Positions 27,170-37,448 of a stretch of DNA of 64,000 nucleotides are shown in pieces; position 1 is the first letter of the stretch, and every line of letters starts with the position of its first letter. Both the position numbers and the translations under genes were made by a program. This DNA is from UBA9647 sp963739335 (GTDB lineage: Bacteria > Bacteroidota > Ignavibacteria > UBA10030), in the NCBI GenBank assembly GCA_963739335.1, contig CAVUAC010000052.1, positions 76,256-140,255 of the forward strand, in the 5' to 3' direction. The notes below the pieces were generated by a model. That model did not search any database and had not been told where the DNA came from. It worked only from the letters and a program-made list of their open reading frames with translations.

Positions 27170-29146
27170 ATGAAAAAGAACATCACGCTTCCAACGCTTT
27201 TCTTGATGATTGTCGCGCTGTGTTCTTCGCAACAAGTCTCCGGTCAATCGCTCGATAACATCCTTTCGCCATCAAGGCTTCCATATCTCAAGAACAGCAG
27301 CCTGATTCAGATCTCCAGCTACGACCGGACGGGAGGAAACAGTGACTTCATTCCCATTCCCGCGGGCGCGTCAGCCACATTGGCTGAGATCCAAGGGCCT
27401 GGTGTGATTGTTCAGATGTGGGTCACAATCGGCGCGAAAGACAAGTACTTCTTGCGCAGGATTCTATTGAGGATGTATTGGGATGGAGAAGAGAATCCGT
27501 CCGTCGAGGTTCCTATCGGGGATTTCTTTGGAACCGGAATGCAATACAAGCAATATGTGACTCCCTTCGTTGGCATGTCGAGCGGAGGGTACTACTCGTA
27601 CTTTCCCATGCCCTTTCAGAAATCGGCGCGGATCGAAGTCGTGAACCAAACAGGGCAGGCTGTGGGCTCTTTCTACTATCACATCGACTACCAGAAATTC
27701 AGAGAGCCGCTCGAAGCAAATGTGGCCTATTTCCACGCAAACTGGAGAAGAGATATTCGGACGAAGGACAAGTCGAACTATGTCGTTCTCGAGGCCGAGG
27801 GCGAGGGTCACTTCGTCGGACTGAACATGTCCATGCAAGGCTACGATGGAGGGCTGCAGTTTCTTGAGGGGGACGAAATGGTGTACGTCGATGGCGAGAA
27901 GCAGCCATCGGTTTACGGCACGGGGACAGAGGACTACTTCACCAGCGGTTGGTACTTCAGCCAGGGCGAGTTTGCCGCTCCCTATCATGGACTCATCCTG
28001 AAGGATGATTCACTTGGACGAATCGCTGCGTACCGATTCCATATCCAGGATGCGATCCCATTCAAGAAGTCGATCCGTTTCACGATCGAGCACGGGCACG
28101 CCAACGGAGAGATTGCAGATTATAGCAGCACGGCCTATTGGTATCAGAAGGAACCGCACAAGCGGTTCGCCGAGATTCTTGCTGCGGGCTCGAGGATACC
28201 GCTCCGAGTTGCTGTCCCCAACGGTGCGATTGAAGCTGAATCCTTGACGCCCCGCAAGACGGATCTTGCGTGCCGTGTCGAAGACATGGCTGAGTTCGGT
28301 GCCGAGTGGAGCGACTCGAGGCAACTGAGGATCATCGGTCAGAGCGTGGGCGACTCATTCGCATTCGATGTCCCTGCGACCGAGCCGCGCTATGACGTTT
28401 CTGTTTACTATGCAAAAGGACCTGATTATGGTGACGTGAGCGTGATGGTTGGCGGTAAAAAGTTCGGTGAGATAAAGGGATATAATGCTACGACCGAGCC
28501 TGGAGGCAAGATCAAGCTGGTGGATCTCCGAGCGCTCAGCGGTGTGTTGCCGATCCAGTTTGAGTTGATCGGTAAGGACAGCAGGTCAACAGGATACATC
28601 GTGGGTCTCGATGCTTTCGTGCTCGAACCGCACAGGACGTACATTCCGGAATGGTATCTCATCGGTCCTTTTCCAAATCCCCTGGATGCGGACCAACAAC
28701 GTCTTGGATTGGACATCCCCTATCCGCCGGAGAAAGAAGTTGATCTCGGAAGAACGTATCCTGGAGTAGACCAGAAGTCTGTGGGATGGAAGCTCGAGAA
28801 GACCCCGCCAAATGGCAGGATGGATCTGGAGAAGTTCGATCCGAACGAACAGGTCGTCGTGTATGCTCTGACGTATGTCTACTCCCCGAAAGAGCAAACC
28901 CTGCGGATGTTGCTTGGCTCGGACGACGGTGCAAAAGTCTTTCTCAATGATCATGAGCTCTTCCGCCTGCTGACCCTCCGCGGCGCGCAACCTGACCAGG
29001 ACACGATACCCTTGCCGTTGAGATCGGGGTGGAACAAACTACTGTTGAAGATTGAAAACAACTTTGGCGGGTACGCTTTCTATGCCAGGATTGCCGATAT
29101 CGACGATAGCTTGGTCTTCAGTCCAGACAGGAAGAAAGAGCAGTAA
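27170..29146 (+). CDS. GH172 (DUF2961) family protein with C-terminal accessory modules
   Basis: 658 aa, exported (FLMIVALCSSQQVSGQ). The DUF2961 catalytic double jelly-roll occupies ~30-375: LAEIQGPGVIVQMWVTIG, RMYWDGEENPSVEVPIGDFF and the GTGTEDYFTSGW loop bearing a presumed catalytic Glu. A beta-sandwich (~380-490) and a further jelly-roll (~500-650; YLIGPFPN, LGSDDGAKVFLND) follow. Characterised GH172 enzymes act on alpha-fructofuranosides or alpha-D-arabinofuranosides, so a furanosidase role is the best estimate. The C-terminal jelly-roll resembles the N-terminal module of the next gene. ATG 27170 is used; the in-frame GTG 27161 lacks support. A shorter GH172 paralogue lies at 59287. Confidence 0.85.
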   Translation: MKKNITLPTLFLMIVALCSSQQVSGQSLDNILSPSRLPYLKNSSLIQISSYDRTGGNSDFIPIPAGASATLAEIQGPGVIVQMWVTIGAKDKYFLRRILLRMYWDGEENPSVEVPIGDFFGTGMQYKQYVTPFVGMSSGGYYSYFPMPFQKSARIEVVNQTGQAVGSFYYHIDYQKFREPLEANVAYFHANWRRDIRTKDKSNYVVLEAEGEGHFVGLNMSMQGYDGGLQFLEGDEMVYVDGEKQPSVYGTGTEDYFTSGWYFSQGEFAAPYHGLILKDDSLGRIAAYRFHIQDAIPFKKSIRFTIEHGHANGEIADYSSTAYWYQKEPHKRFAEILAAGSRIPLRVAVPNGAIEAESLTPRKTDLACRVEDMAEFGAEWSDSRQLRIIGQSVGDSFAFDVPATEPRYDVSVYYAKGPDYGDVSVMVGGKKFGEIKGYNATTEPGGKIKLVDLRALSGVLPIQFELIGKDSRSTGYIVGLDAFVLEPHRTYIPEWYLIGPFPNPLDADQQRLGLDIPYPPEKEVDLGRTYPGVDQKSVGWKLEKTPPNGRMDLEKFDPNEQVVVYALTYVYSPKEQTLRMLLGSDDGAKVFLNDHELFRLLTLRGAQPDQDTIPLPLRSGWNKLLLKIENNFGGYAFYARIADIDDSLVFSPDRKKEQ

Positions 29147-29201
29147 CTACCTTGTCCGTCGAGATGTCAAGGTTGATACTTCACTGACCAAAGGTGAGCA
29201 T

Positions 29202-29825
29202 ATGAAGAGAATTCTCTTGGCCCTATTCTTCTTGGCTGGGCCGGCTTCTGCCCAAACGAACCACGTGAGGGATTGGCTTGTACTCGGTTCATTCCCCAAT
29301 CAAGACGCAGTGACCAGGCTCTCTCAAGACTGCCTTGGGGGAGAAGGTGCTGTTTCGCCGCGCGGTGGCGAGGTTGTTCAAGGCCGGCAATGGCTCTTGT
29401 ATCACTCGCCGCGTGAGTTCATAGATTTCCTGTGGAGCGACTTCGAATTCGAGGCTCGCGAGCGATGCGTGGTCTACGCCGCCTTCTTTGTTCAGTCTCC
29501 CGAACCGCAACGGGTTCATCTGCTCGTTGGAAGCGATGATGGCATCGCAGTCTGGTGCAATGGCCATCGGGTGCACTTTGCCGACGTTGTGCGTGGCCTG
29601 CAGGTAGACAATGACTCCGTCGAGGTGAACCTGGTCGGTGGTTGGAATACGATCCTTATGAAAGTCGCGAACGGAGAAGGTGGGTTCGGCGCCTCAGCGC
29701 GCTTCGCCGATGGAAAAGGGCTCATCCTGACGGGAGTGAACCCGTCTCTGCCTCGACGAGATCCTCACTCCTCCACTCATTCTCAGCAAAGCGTCGAAGG
29801 TCTTCTTGCGTTTTACGCTCACTGA
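29202..29825 (+). CDS. GH38 alpha-mannosidase A, N-terminal part
   Basis: Start ATG 29202 with AAGGTGAG upstream. There is a signal peptide (LLALFFLAGPASAQ), then a jelly-roll-like module (~25-180: DWLVLGSFPNQD, LLVGSDDGIAVWCNG, VGGWNTILMKVANGEGG). This shares its layout with the C-terminal module of the preceding GH172. The frame ends out of phase. A +1 change near 29745-29755 links NPSL to LDEILTPPLILSKASK in the next frame, making one protein of about 1,260 aa. The secreted location implies that alpha-mannosides are cut outside the cytoplasm, unlike many cytosolic GH38 enzymes. Confidence 0.72.
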   Translation: MKRILLALFFLAGPASAQTNHVRDWLVLGSFPNQDAVTRLSQDCLGGEGAVSPRGGEVVQGRQWLLYHSPREFIDFLWSDFEFEARERCVVYAAFFVQSPEPQRVHLLVGSDDGIAVWCNGHRVHFADVVRGLQVDNDSVEVNLVGGWNTILMKVANGEGGFGASARFADGKGLILTGVNPSLPRRDPHSSTHSQQSVEGLLAFYAH

Positions 29826-32800
29826 TCAGAATCAGGTGGCTGGTGCGCTCGAACTCCCATTTGTTAACAAGGGAAGTGGTCCTGCTACGAGTGCACAGCT
29901 GGAGCTCATCGCCGGCTCAAAATCGTACGCTGGCTCGTCACCACAGGACATTGCTGGGGGAGAGATGAGGAGCTTCGTTCAGTATCTGACATTTCGTGAA
30001 GCTGCGGAGATAGCCCAAACGGCAGCGCCGCTGAAGGTACATTTGACTTATGGCGGGCGCGACACTGTCTTTTCCTTTGCCTTCTCGGGTGAGGCGCTGA
30101 CCAAGTTCTTTGCGCCCTGGAATTTCGCGGGTTGGGAAGAGCGACAGCTTGACGAGAAGACGGTGAGCATTTCCCGGAAATTTGTCGTACCCGAGGAGCT
30201 TGCCGACCTCGGTCTTCAGTTCGCAGTCGACATCGGCGAGCTCTGGGGGTCAGTCTCCGTGAACGGCAAGCCGACGCTGACCCGGTTTAGTGGAGATTCA
30301 GGTGAACTGTGGTTGACTTCGAATGCGCGTGCCCACGATTCGTATGATATTGTCCTGACCGTGAAGTCCGATAAGCCTATACGCGGTAATGTGTTGGCTT
30401 TTTCATCTCTCCGACCGCGTCAGGAAGTCATTGAGAAATACCTTCTTAATCCGCGGTTCGCAAAGGAGATCTACAAGATCGATCTTGGTGACCAAGCTTC
30501 TGTCGTTTCCAAGATCGTCGAGCTGCTGCAAAGCCACAATCTCCAGGCGCTTGACGAAATTCTGGAACCGGTGAACGAACGGATTGCTCGGTTCGTCCCA
30601 GATGCAAAGCAGCTTTCACTGCATCTCGTTGGCAATGCACATATCGATATGGCGTGGCTGTGGCGGTACACCGAGACCATTGAGGTGACGCGGGCGACCT
30701 TCCAGTCTGCGCTCGACAACCTCAAGTGGTACCCTGACTTTCGATTTTCGCATGGCCAGGCGCACAGCTATCAATGGATCGAACAGCGCTATCCAGATAT
30801 GTTTCGCCAGATACAGGAGTATGTTCGATCGGGGCGATGGGAAATCGTCGGAGGCACATGGGTGGAGTCGGATGCCAATATACCTTCGGGTGAATCGCTG
30901 GTCCGTCAATATCTTTATGGCAAGAGGTACTTCAAGCAGAAATTCGGCGTGGAGGTCAAACATGGATTCTATCCAGACACATTTGGCCACACCGCAACGC
31001 TGCCTCAGATTCTCAGTAAGAGTGGGATCGACACATACACGTTCTTCCGACCATGGGAAGACGAACGAATCTTCTGGTGGGAGTGCCCTGATGGCAGCAG
31101 AGTGCTGGCGCACCATCCATCAAATTGGTACGGCACGTGGTCGGGCATTCCGGACACCTTGTGGACCGCGGCCGTGAATACGCATGAGAAGTTCGGTATT
31201 TCTGATGCTATACAATTCTTTGGCGTTGGCGACCATGGAGGCGGTCCTACACGACGGCAAATTGAGCAGATCGAGCAGCTGAGCAAGGTGGACCTGTATC
31301 CAAAAACAGAGATGTCTTCCTTCGATGCGTACTACCAGAAGCTCCTCTCCAAGGAGAGAGATGCCGAGGTTCATCGAGGCGAACTGAATCCTGCGTTTGA
31401 AGGATGCTATACGAGCCAGGCGATGATCAAGAAGAACAACAGAAAGGCCGAGGCCCTTCTGCCGACAGCAGAACTGTTTTCAGCCATTGCTACAAAATAT
31501 GGGTATGACTATCCGGGTGATGAATTTACTGACGCGTGGCACAAGGTGCTCTTCAATCAATTCCATGATATCCTGTGCGGCTCAGGAATCCACGAAGTCT
31601 ATGCCGATGCGGAGCAGTTCTACGCGGACGCCTTTGATCGGGCGGGCACGGCGTTGCATGGAGCCCTGAGGGCCATTGCGGTCAATATCTCGACCGATAG
31701 CAGGGTGAAGCAGGCCCGACCGTTTGTCCTCTTCAATCCTCTTAACTGGAAACGTAGCGAGCCGGTTGAGATGATGGTCAGGAATGATGCCGACCAGGAT
31801 CCAAAAATCATCGATGAACGAGGAAAGGAAATCCCCGTCCAAATCATCGAGCGGCGGCCTGATTCGGCGAAGGTCGTGTTTCTGGCAAACGGGATTCCTT
31901 CGGTGGGTTACAGAACATATTGGATCGCATCTCGAAAGCAGGGAAATCCTCGTCAAGCAAACGATCTGGTGCTTGAGAATCGATTCTTCAGGGTGGAGAT
32001 CGACTCCGTCACAGGCTCTGTTGCGCGGATCTATGACAAGCTCAAGAAACGTGAGGTGCTGCAGCGTGGTAAGCTCGGCAATCAATTGCAGATTCAGGAA
32101 GATGATACTGGAATGTCCGCCTGGGTGATCGGGCTGCACGGAGAGGCAAAAGCTATCAACGCCCCTTCAACTGTGAGAGTCCTTGAGTCTGGCAAGGTGC
32201 GGAAGATCGTGCGATCGGAATACGTCTACGAGAAATCCACATTCACACAAGATGTTGTGCTGTATGCCGATTATCCAAGAATCGATTTTCGTTTCTCTGC
32301 TGATTGGCAACACCGGAAGCGGATTCTCAAGATCGCATTTCCGCTGAGTGTGAGCGGCGGGAATGCCACCTTTGAAATCCCATTCGGCGCAATTGAGCGT
32401 CCTTCTGATGGACACGAAGTTGTGGCCCAGAAATGGGTCGATGTCTCAAACGCCGAATATGGCGTCAGCCTCCTGAACGATTCGAAGTACGGATTCGACG
32501 TGAAGGACGGCGTGATCCGGATGACTGCACTACGGTCTTCGACTGATCCGGACCCGAAAGCAGACGAAGGAGCTCATGAGTTTTCGTATGCTTTATATCC
32601 TCACTCCGGCCGCTGGCAGGAAGCACAAACTGTTTTGAGAGGGTATGAATTCAACACACTGGTTGTCATTCTCCCGGTTGAACAACATGTGGGTTCACTT
32701 CCTTCCTCGTTTTCATTCATGCAGTTCGGCAATCCCAGCGTCGTTCTGACTGCTGTCAAGAAGTGTGAGGATGACAAGAACCTTATCGTGCGCTGCTATG

Positions 32801-32991
32801 AGGCGACGGGGAAATCCGCTCAGGAGAGAATGAGGCTCTGGCAGCCCATCGCCCGGATCCAGGAGACTGATCTGATTGAGTGGAATCCGAAGCCGGTCTC
32901 CCGGGAGGGCAGTGGAGATGCAGGCCTCAGTTTCAATCTCAGGCCGGGCGAAATCAAGACATTCTTGATAACGCTGGGGAAAGAGCAATGA
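29752..32991 (+). CDS. GH38 alpha-mannosidase A, catalytic part
   Basis: Continues the exported protein in the +1 frame. After a beta-rich region comes the GH38 barrel: zinc ligands in VGNAHIDMAWLWRY, the nucleophile region GFYPDTFGHTATLPQIL and the late zinc His in GVGDHGGGPTRR. A helical bundle and beta-sandwich (LENRFFRVEIDSVTGSVARI, FSADWQHRKRILKIAFPL) complete the fold. GH38 enzymes are retaining, zinc-dependent exo-alpha-mannosidases. Large bacterial members trim alpha-1,2/1,3/1,6 linkages of N-glycans or mannans. The stop codon overlaps the start of the methyltransferase gene by ATGA at 32988-32991, indicating translational coupling. Confidence 0.9.
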   Translation, partial: LDEILTPPLILSKASKVFLRFTLTDQNQVAGALELPFVNKGSGPATSAQLELIAGSKSYAGSSPQDIAGGEMRSFVQYLTFREAAEIAQTAAPLKVHLTYGGRDTVFSFAFSGEALTKFFAPWNFAGWEERQLDEKTVSISRKFVVPEELADLGLQFAVDIGELWGSVSVNGKPTLTRFSGDSGELWLTSNARAHDSYDIVLTVKSDKPIRGNVLAFSSLRPRQEVIEKYLLNPRFAKEIYKIDLGDQASVVSKIVELLQSHNLQALDEILEPVNERIARFVPDAKQLSLHLVGNAHIDMAWLWRYTETIEVTRATFQSALDNLKWYPDFRFSHGQAHSYQWIEQRYPDMFRQIQEYVRSGRWEIVGGTWVESDANIPSGESLVRQYLYGKRYFKQKFGVEVKHGFYPDTFGHTATLPQILSKSGIDTYTFFRPWEDERIFWWECPDGSRVLAHHPSNWYGTWSGIPDTLWTAAVNTHEKFGISDAIQFFGVGDHGGGPTRRQIEQIEQLSKVDLYPKTEMSSFDAYYQKLLSKERDAEVHRGELNPAFEGCYTSQAMIKKNNRKAEALLPTAELFSAIATKYGYDYPGDEFTDAWHKVLFNQFHDILCGSGIHEVYADAEQFYADAFDRAGTALHGALRAIAVNISTDSRVKQARPFVLFNPLNWKRSEPVEMMVRNDADQDPKIIDERGKEIPVQIIERRPDSAKVVFLANGIPSVGYRTYWIASRKQGNPRQANDLVLENRFFRVEIDSVTGSVARIYDKLKKREVLQRGKLGNQLQIQEDDTGMSAWVIGLHGEAKAINAPSTVRVLESGKVRKIVRSEYVYEKSTFTQDVVLYADYPRIDFRFSADWQHRKRILKIAFPLSVSGGNATFEIPFGAIERPSDGHEVVAQKWVDVSNAEYGVSLLNDSKYGFDVKDGVIRMTALRSSTDPDPKADEGAHEFSYALYPHSGRWQEAQTVLRGYEFNTLVVILPVEQHVGSLPSSFSFMQFGNPSVVLTAVKKCEDDKNLIVRCYEATGKSAQERMRLWQPIARIQETDLIEWNPKPVSREGSGDAGLSFNLRPGEIKTFLITLGKEQ

Positions 32992-33867
32992 ATACATTTC
33001 TTGAAAAGCTGCTCGCTGAGAGGCCAATTGTCACTGACGGTGCGTGGGGCACGCAGATCCAGCAACTGGGTCTTGAGCCGGGAGCTTGCCCGGATGCATG
33101 GGAATCTCGAAGATCCCGCGGCAATTGAGCGGGTGGCAAGATCCTATGTTGATGCTGGAAGCCGCATCATCTTGACGAACACGTTCGGTGCCAACCGACT
33201 GATGCTGGAGCGGCATGGATTGGCAGACAAAGCAGCAGCGATCAATCGCACGGGAGCTGAGATTTCTCGCATAGCGGTTTCAGACAAGGCATATGTTTTT
33301 GGCTCGATGGGACCCAGCGGAAAAATGATCTTTGCTGGAGAAGTGAGCCAGGACGAACTGCGTGATGCTTTCGAAGAACAGGCGCTAGCGTTGGCGGAAG
33401 GAGGTGCGCATGGATTGGTCATTGAAACGATGAGCGAGTTGGCCGAAGCCAGGATCGCACTCCGCGCTGCACAGAAGACAGGGCTTCCGGTTGTCGTTTC
33501 AATGGCATACGATTCTGGAACAGCATACGATCGTACGATGATGGGGATTACTCCTGAGGAGGCAGCAGAGGAGCTCAGGAATGCCGGGGCTGATGTCATC
33601 GGCGCGAATTGCGGGATGGGGATAGAGTTCATCGAGCCGATCCTCAAGCGCCTTCGGGCAGTGACCAGTCTTCCGATTTGGGTCAAGCCGAATGCAGGAA
33701 TGCCTGAATTCCGCGATGGCAAGGTCACCTACAACGTAAGGCCGGAGCAATTCGCAGCGTCGGCTCTGCGAATCCGTGCTGCAGGAGCGGACTTCATCGG
33801 CGGTTGCTGCGGCACGAATCCTGAATTCATCCGAGCCATCAAGAAGGTCTTTGCTGAGAGACTGTGA
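32988..33867 (+). CDS. Homocysteine S-methyltransferase domain protein (MetH N-terminal type), frameshifted
   Basis: The product is about 292 aa once a single G is removed from GGG at 33100-33102. Frame one gives MNTFLEKLLAERPIVTDGAW and GLEPGACPDAW; the next frame gives NLEDPAAIERVARSYVDAGS. The S-methyltransferase barrel is clear: LTNTFGANRLMLERHG, the zinc cysteine region GANCGMGIEF, and the paired-cysteine motif IGGCCGTNPEFI. Family members move a methyl group to the thiol of homocysteine, taking it from methyl-cobalamin, S-methylmethionine or betaine. The protein lacks B12-binding and activation domains of its own; separate genes for these lie at 50050-51470. It is translationally coupled to GH38 genes on both sides. 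Confidence 0.88.
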
Positions 33868-36332
33868 AGCCTCCCGGTGGCCTCAATCTGATGTATCTGC
33901 GACAAACTCCTGTTTACGCTATGGCCAGACTTACAGTTCACCTCATCTGCAACGCTCATCTCGACCCTGTGTGGCAATGGAGATGGGAAGAGGGATGTGC
34001 TGAGGCGCTCTCGACGTTCGGAAATGCGGTTGAGCTTCTGAGTGAGCACAAAGACCTCGCCTTCAACCATAATGAAGCGGTCCTCTACCGATGGGTGCAA
34101 AGGTATGATCCTCCGCTCTTCCGCGCGATTCAGAAGCTGGTGAAAAGGGGGCGATGGTGCATCGGCGGTGGGTGGTACCTCCAGCCGGATGTCAATATTC
34201 CGGGAGCAGAATCGCTCATCAGACAAATTCTTGTTGGAAGGAAGTTCTTCCGTGAGCAGTTTGGCGTTGAGCCGAAGGTGGCATACAACTTCGATTCCTT
34301 TGGTCACAGTGGAGGGTTGCCTCAGATTCTGAAGCAAGCGGGCTACAAGATGTACATCCATATGCGGCCGCAAGCGCGGGACCTGAAGCTTCCCTCTGAT
34401 CTCTATCGCTGGCGCGGAGTCGATGGATCAGAGATTCTCACGAACCGAATTGAAGTTGGGTTCTACCATTCAGAATTCGACAACATCGAGGAGAAGCTCC
34501 ATGAAGGGGTTGAACGAGCGCTACGATTGAATCGTGATGTCCCGGTGTTCTGGGGAATTGGTAACCACGGCGGAGGCGCGACGAGGGAGGCCCTCGCTGC
34601 GATTGATTCCTTCGTAAAACAAGAACGAAGAGTCAAGGTTGTCCACAGCACGACCGAGAAGCTGTACGATGCGCTGAAGAAATACTCCAAGGCAGCTCCT
34701 GTGGTAGAAGGGGATCTCCAGCGAGTCTTCACTGGCTGCTATACCTCGTTCTCGCGGTTGAAGCGGCGCGCTCAGCGTAGCCTGAATGAGCTCGTTCAGG
34801 CAGAGGCTCTCAGCGCCTGGGCGTGGTGGGACGCCAACAGCAAGTATCCGGGCGCTGAATTGCAAGAGGCTTGGTGTGATCATCTGTTTAATGATTTCCA
34901 CGATATCCTGCCAGGTTCGAGCGTTGAGCTGGCAGAACTCGATGCATTCGACCAGTATGGAAAAGTTTCTGAGTCCTTGCGCCGGTTGCGATTGTCCGCG
35001 ATCAGCAAGTTCATCTCAGGCAATCCAAGAAGGCTCTACATTCCCGTGTCCGTGTGGAACGCGAATCCATCCTGCACAAGAGTGCCTGTCGAAGTGGAGT
35101 GCATGGTCGACCTCCGCCCGAAGTGGACTGGTGACTGGCATCTGCACCTTCATTCTCTCGACGGCGTTGAAGAGCAATGCCAGGAGGAACAACCGGAATC
35201 GCTCCTGCCATTCAACTGGCGAAAGAAAATTGTGTTCATGGCGGACCTGCCGCAGGTCGGATGCTTACCTCTTGAAGTCCGCTGCTCTGAAGGGAAGAGA
35301 GAGCGGCCTCAAGCCGCTTCGCTCCTGAAGTACATGATCGATCCGCAGAAAGGACTCGTGAAGAGCCTCGATGCTGGAGAAGGAAGGGAATGCCTCTCCG
35401 GATATCTGCTGCAGCCATTGGTCGTTACAGACGACGGCGATTCGTGGGGTGCAGACCGTTGGCGATATCGTGAGGTTGTTGGCGAATTCCAATTTGCTCC
35501 CGAGCAATTCGCAGTCGTCGAGACAGGACCAATTCGAACAGTCACGCAATCTCTCTTCACATACAATCACAGCAAGATCACCCTGCGGACGATTGCATAC
35601 GCATCGTGGCCCGTCTTGGAACTCCAGCTCAGAATTGCCTGGGCCGAGAAACGAAAGCGGCTCAAGCTTTCAGTCCCCACGGTGTTCAGAAGCGAGAGCA
35701 TTTGCTGTGAAGTACCCGGAGGAGCCGTTGCTCGACCGGCCGACGGGGAGGAACACGTGCAGGGACGCTGGTGCTTCCTTGAGGGAAATGTGAACGGAAA
35801 GAAAACGGGCTTCGCATTGACCAACAGTGGGCAGCACGGATTCGATTTCAAGGATGGGGAGATTCGACTGTCGGTGTTGAGAAGCGCTGCCTATTGTCAC
35901 GATCAGGGCTTCACGATCACAGAGCCACCGGAAAGAAAATATATGGATCAAGGAGTCCATGAGGTGAGGCTTCTGATAACGGCTGGCGACGCTCAAGCAG
36001 TTCGCGAATCACTCTCTGGCTTGGCAGACTGGCTCAGTGCGCCTCCATCGGCCTACGCCCATCTGCCCATCGGAAGCCGGATCCGGGGAAAAGTAGAATT
36101 CCTGACTCTTCATCCGAAGAACATCCGGTTGCTGGCGACAAAACGATCCGAAGATGGAAAAGCCCTTGTCCTTCGCTTGCAGGAAACCGTTGGTGTCCCT
36201 TCGATAGCGAGACTCCATCTCGAACGCGTCAAATCCAATGTCTCCCTCTCGTTCAAACCGTTTGAAATCAAGACAATCCGGTTCGATAAGTCGGGCAGGT
36301 GTCGGGAAGTCGCATTGATCGAGGAGGCCTGA
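33864..36332 (+). CDS. GH38 alpha-mannosidase B
   Basis: 822 aa without a clear signal peptide, so probably cytosolic. GTG 33864 overlaps the previous stop (GTGA); ATG 33891 and ATG 33921 are alternatives, and the conserved text begins soon after at LTVHLICNAH. Zinc ligands are in CNAHLDPVWQWRW, the nucleophile region is YNFDSFGHSGGLPQIL, and the later His is in GIGNHGGGATR. The helical bundle (CYTSFSRLKRRAQRSL) and the C-terminal sandwich are present. It would hydrolyse alpha-mannosides or related sugars after import. The pairing of an exported GH38 with this cytosolic paralogue, with a methyltransferase gene between, suggests sequential processing of a decorated mannose-containing glycan. 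Confidence 0.92.
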   Translation: MKPPGGLNLMYLRQTPVYAMARLTVHLICNAHLDPVWQWRWEEGCAEALSTFGNAVELLSEHKDLAFNHNEAVLYRWVQRYDPPLFRAIQKLVKRGRWCIGGGWYLQPDVNIPGAESLIRQILVGRKFFREQFGVEPKVAYNFDSFGHSGGLPQILKQAGYKMYIHMRPQARDLKLPSDLYRWRGVDGSEILTNRIEVGFYHSEFDNIEEKLHEGVERALRLNRDVPVFWGIGNHGGGATREALAAIDSFVKQERRVKVVHSTTEKLYDALKKYSKAAPVVEGDLQRVFTGCYTSFSRLKRRAQRSLNELVQAEALSAWAWWDANSKYPGAELQEAWCDHLFNDFHDILPGSSVELAELDAFDQYGKVSESLRRLRLSAISKFISGNPRRLYIPVSVWNANPSCTRVPVEVECMVDLRPKWTGDWHLHLHSLDGVEEQCQEEQPESLLPFNWRKKIVFMADLPQVGCLPLEVRCSEGKRERPQAASLLKYMIDPQKGLVKSLDAGEGRECLSGYLLQPLVVTDDGDSWGADRWRYREVVGEFQFAPEQFAVVETGPIRTVTQSLFTYNHSKITLRTIAYASWPVLELQLRIAWAEKRKRLKLSVPTVFRSESICCEVPGGAVARPADGEEHVQGRWCFLEGNVNGKKTGFALTNSGQHGFDFKDGEIRLSVLRSAAYCHDQGFTITEPPERKYMDQGVHEVRLLITAGDAQAVRESLSGLADWLSAPPSAYAHLPIGSRIRGKVEFLTLHPKNIRLLATKRSEDGKALVLRLQETVGVPSIARLHLERVKSNVSLSFKPFEIKTIRFDKSGRCREVALIEEA

Positions 36333-36341
36333 AACGTCCCC

Positions 36342-37370
36342 ATGAGACCGGATATTGAGCAGTTGAAGAAGACACTTCGAAGGGGAAAAGGAACGTTCGT
36401 CCCGATGATCGAGCTGGGAGTCCATCCAAACATCAAAGCCCGGCTCCTGGGCCGGGAAGTCCTGACCCTGAGTGACGATATCGAATTCTGGTACAAAGCC
36501 GGCTATGACTACGTGAAGCTCCAACCTGGCGCGGATTTCAACCCCGGGAAAATCGGCGTCGAAGAGAATCTTACATTCAACGAGGATGGCACGCCCTTTC
36601 GCAAGTGGGCTTCGGAGGACTCGGGAGTCATCATGAGTTTCGAAGACCTTGAGCTCTATCAGTTTCCTTCGAAGGAGGATTTTGATTACTGGAAATTCGA
36701 GCAGGTGCGGCCTCTTCTCCCGGAAGGGATGGGCGTTATCGGCCAATACGGTGATATCTTCACGATGACCTGGGAGATGATGGGATTCGAAACGTTCTCG
36801 CTCGCCCTCTATGAGAGTCCTGCGCTCGTTCAGGCTCTCAATCAGAAAATCGGTGAGCTTGTCCTGAGCATGTTTGAGTATTTCGCACAATCTGATGGCG
36901 TCGATATTCTCTGGTTCAGCGATGATATTGCGTTCACACAGGGTCTGCTCGTCTCCCCCGACACGCTTCATCAATACTTTTTCCCCTGGCTTCGGAAAGT
37001 CGGCAAGCTCGCTCGAGAGGCAAACAAGCCCCTGCTCTATCACACCGATGGCCTGCTGTGGGATGTATTCGACGACATCATCGACTGCGGCGTCGATGCC
37101 ATCCACCCGATTGAACCCAAAGCGATGGATATTGCAGATGTTAAACGCCGTTACGGAGATAGACTCTGTCTGTTGGGCAATGTCGACGTCGACCTTCTCG
37201 CACGGGGATCGGAAGAGGAAATCCGAACGGTCGTGAAACAGAATATTGAGAAGGTGGGATACAACGGCGGTTATTGTGTCGGTTCAGGTAACAGCATACC
37301 GGAGTATGTGAAGTATGAAAACTATCTGGCACTGATCAAAGCCTCGAGAGATTTTGGGGCTGAAGTCTAA
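36342..37370 (+). CDS. URO-D family methyltransferase-like protein 1
   Basis: 342 aa, single uroporphyrinogen-decarboxylase-fold barrel, beginning 9 nt after GH38 B and preceded by GAGGAGG. The usual H-x-C metal motif of MtaA-like methyltransferases is replaced by LLYHTDGLLWDV (H-x-D), and the C-terminal cysteine position reads YCVGSGNSIPEYV without the expected Cys. It shares IHPIEPKAMDIADVKRRYG and LCLLGNVDVDLL with URO-D proteins found near glycan genes. The true reaction is unknown. Corrinoid-dependent methyl transfer from a small substrate is the family precedent, while haem-pathway URO-D activity is unlikely given the context. Confidence 0.83.
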   Translation: MRPDIEQLKKTLRRGKGTFVPMIELGVHPNIKARLLGREVLTLSDDIEFWYKAGYDYVKLQPGADFNPGKIGVEENLTFNEDGTPFRKWASEDSGVIMSFEDLELYQFPSKEDFDYWKFEQVRPLLPEGMGVIGQYGDIFTMTWEMMGFETFSLALYESPALVQALNQKIGELVLSMFEYFAQSDGVDILWFSDDIAFTQGLLVSPDTLHQYFFPWLRKVGKLAREANKPLLYHTDGLLWDVFDDIIDCGVDAIHPIEPKAMDIADVKRRYGDRLCLLGNVDVDLLARGSEEEIRTVVKQNIEKVGYNGGYCVGSGNSIPEYVKYENYLALIKASRDFGAEV

Positions 37371-37448
37371 ACGTGACTTCGCGTAAATCTTTGAGAGATG
37401 GAACACGGGTGTTATGTTCCTCTCATCCAAAACAGGAGGATTGGTACA

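Noticed and set aside
36342..37370. Haem-pathway uroporphyrinogen decarboxylase (HemE)
   Set aside because: The context is glycosidases and methyl transfer, there are three divergent copies and no other haem genes.
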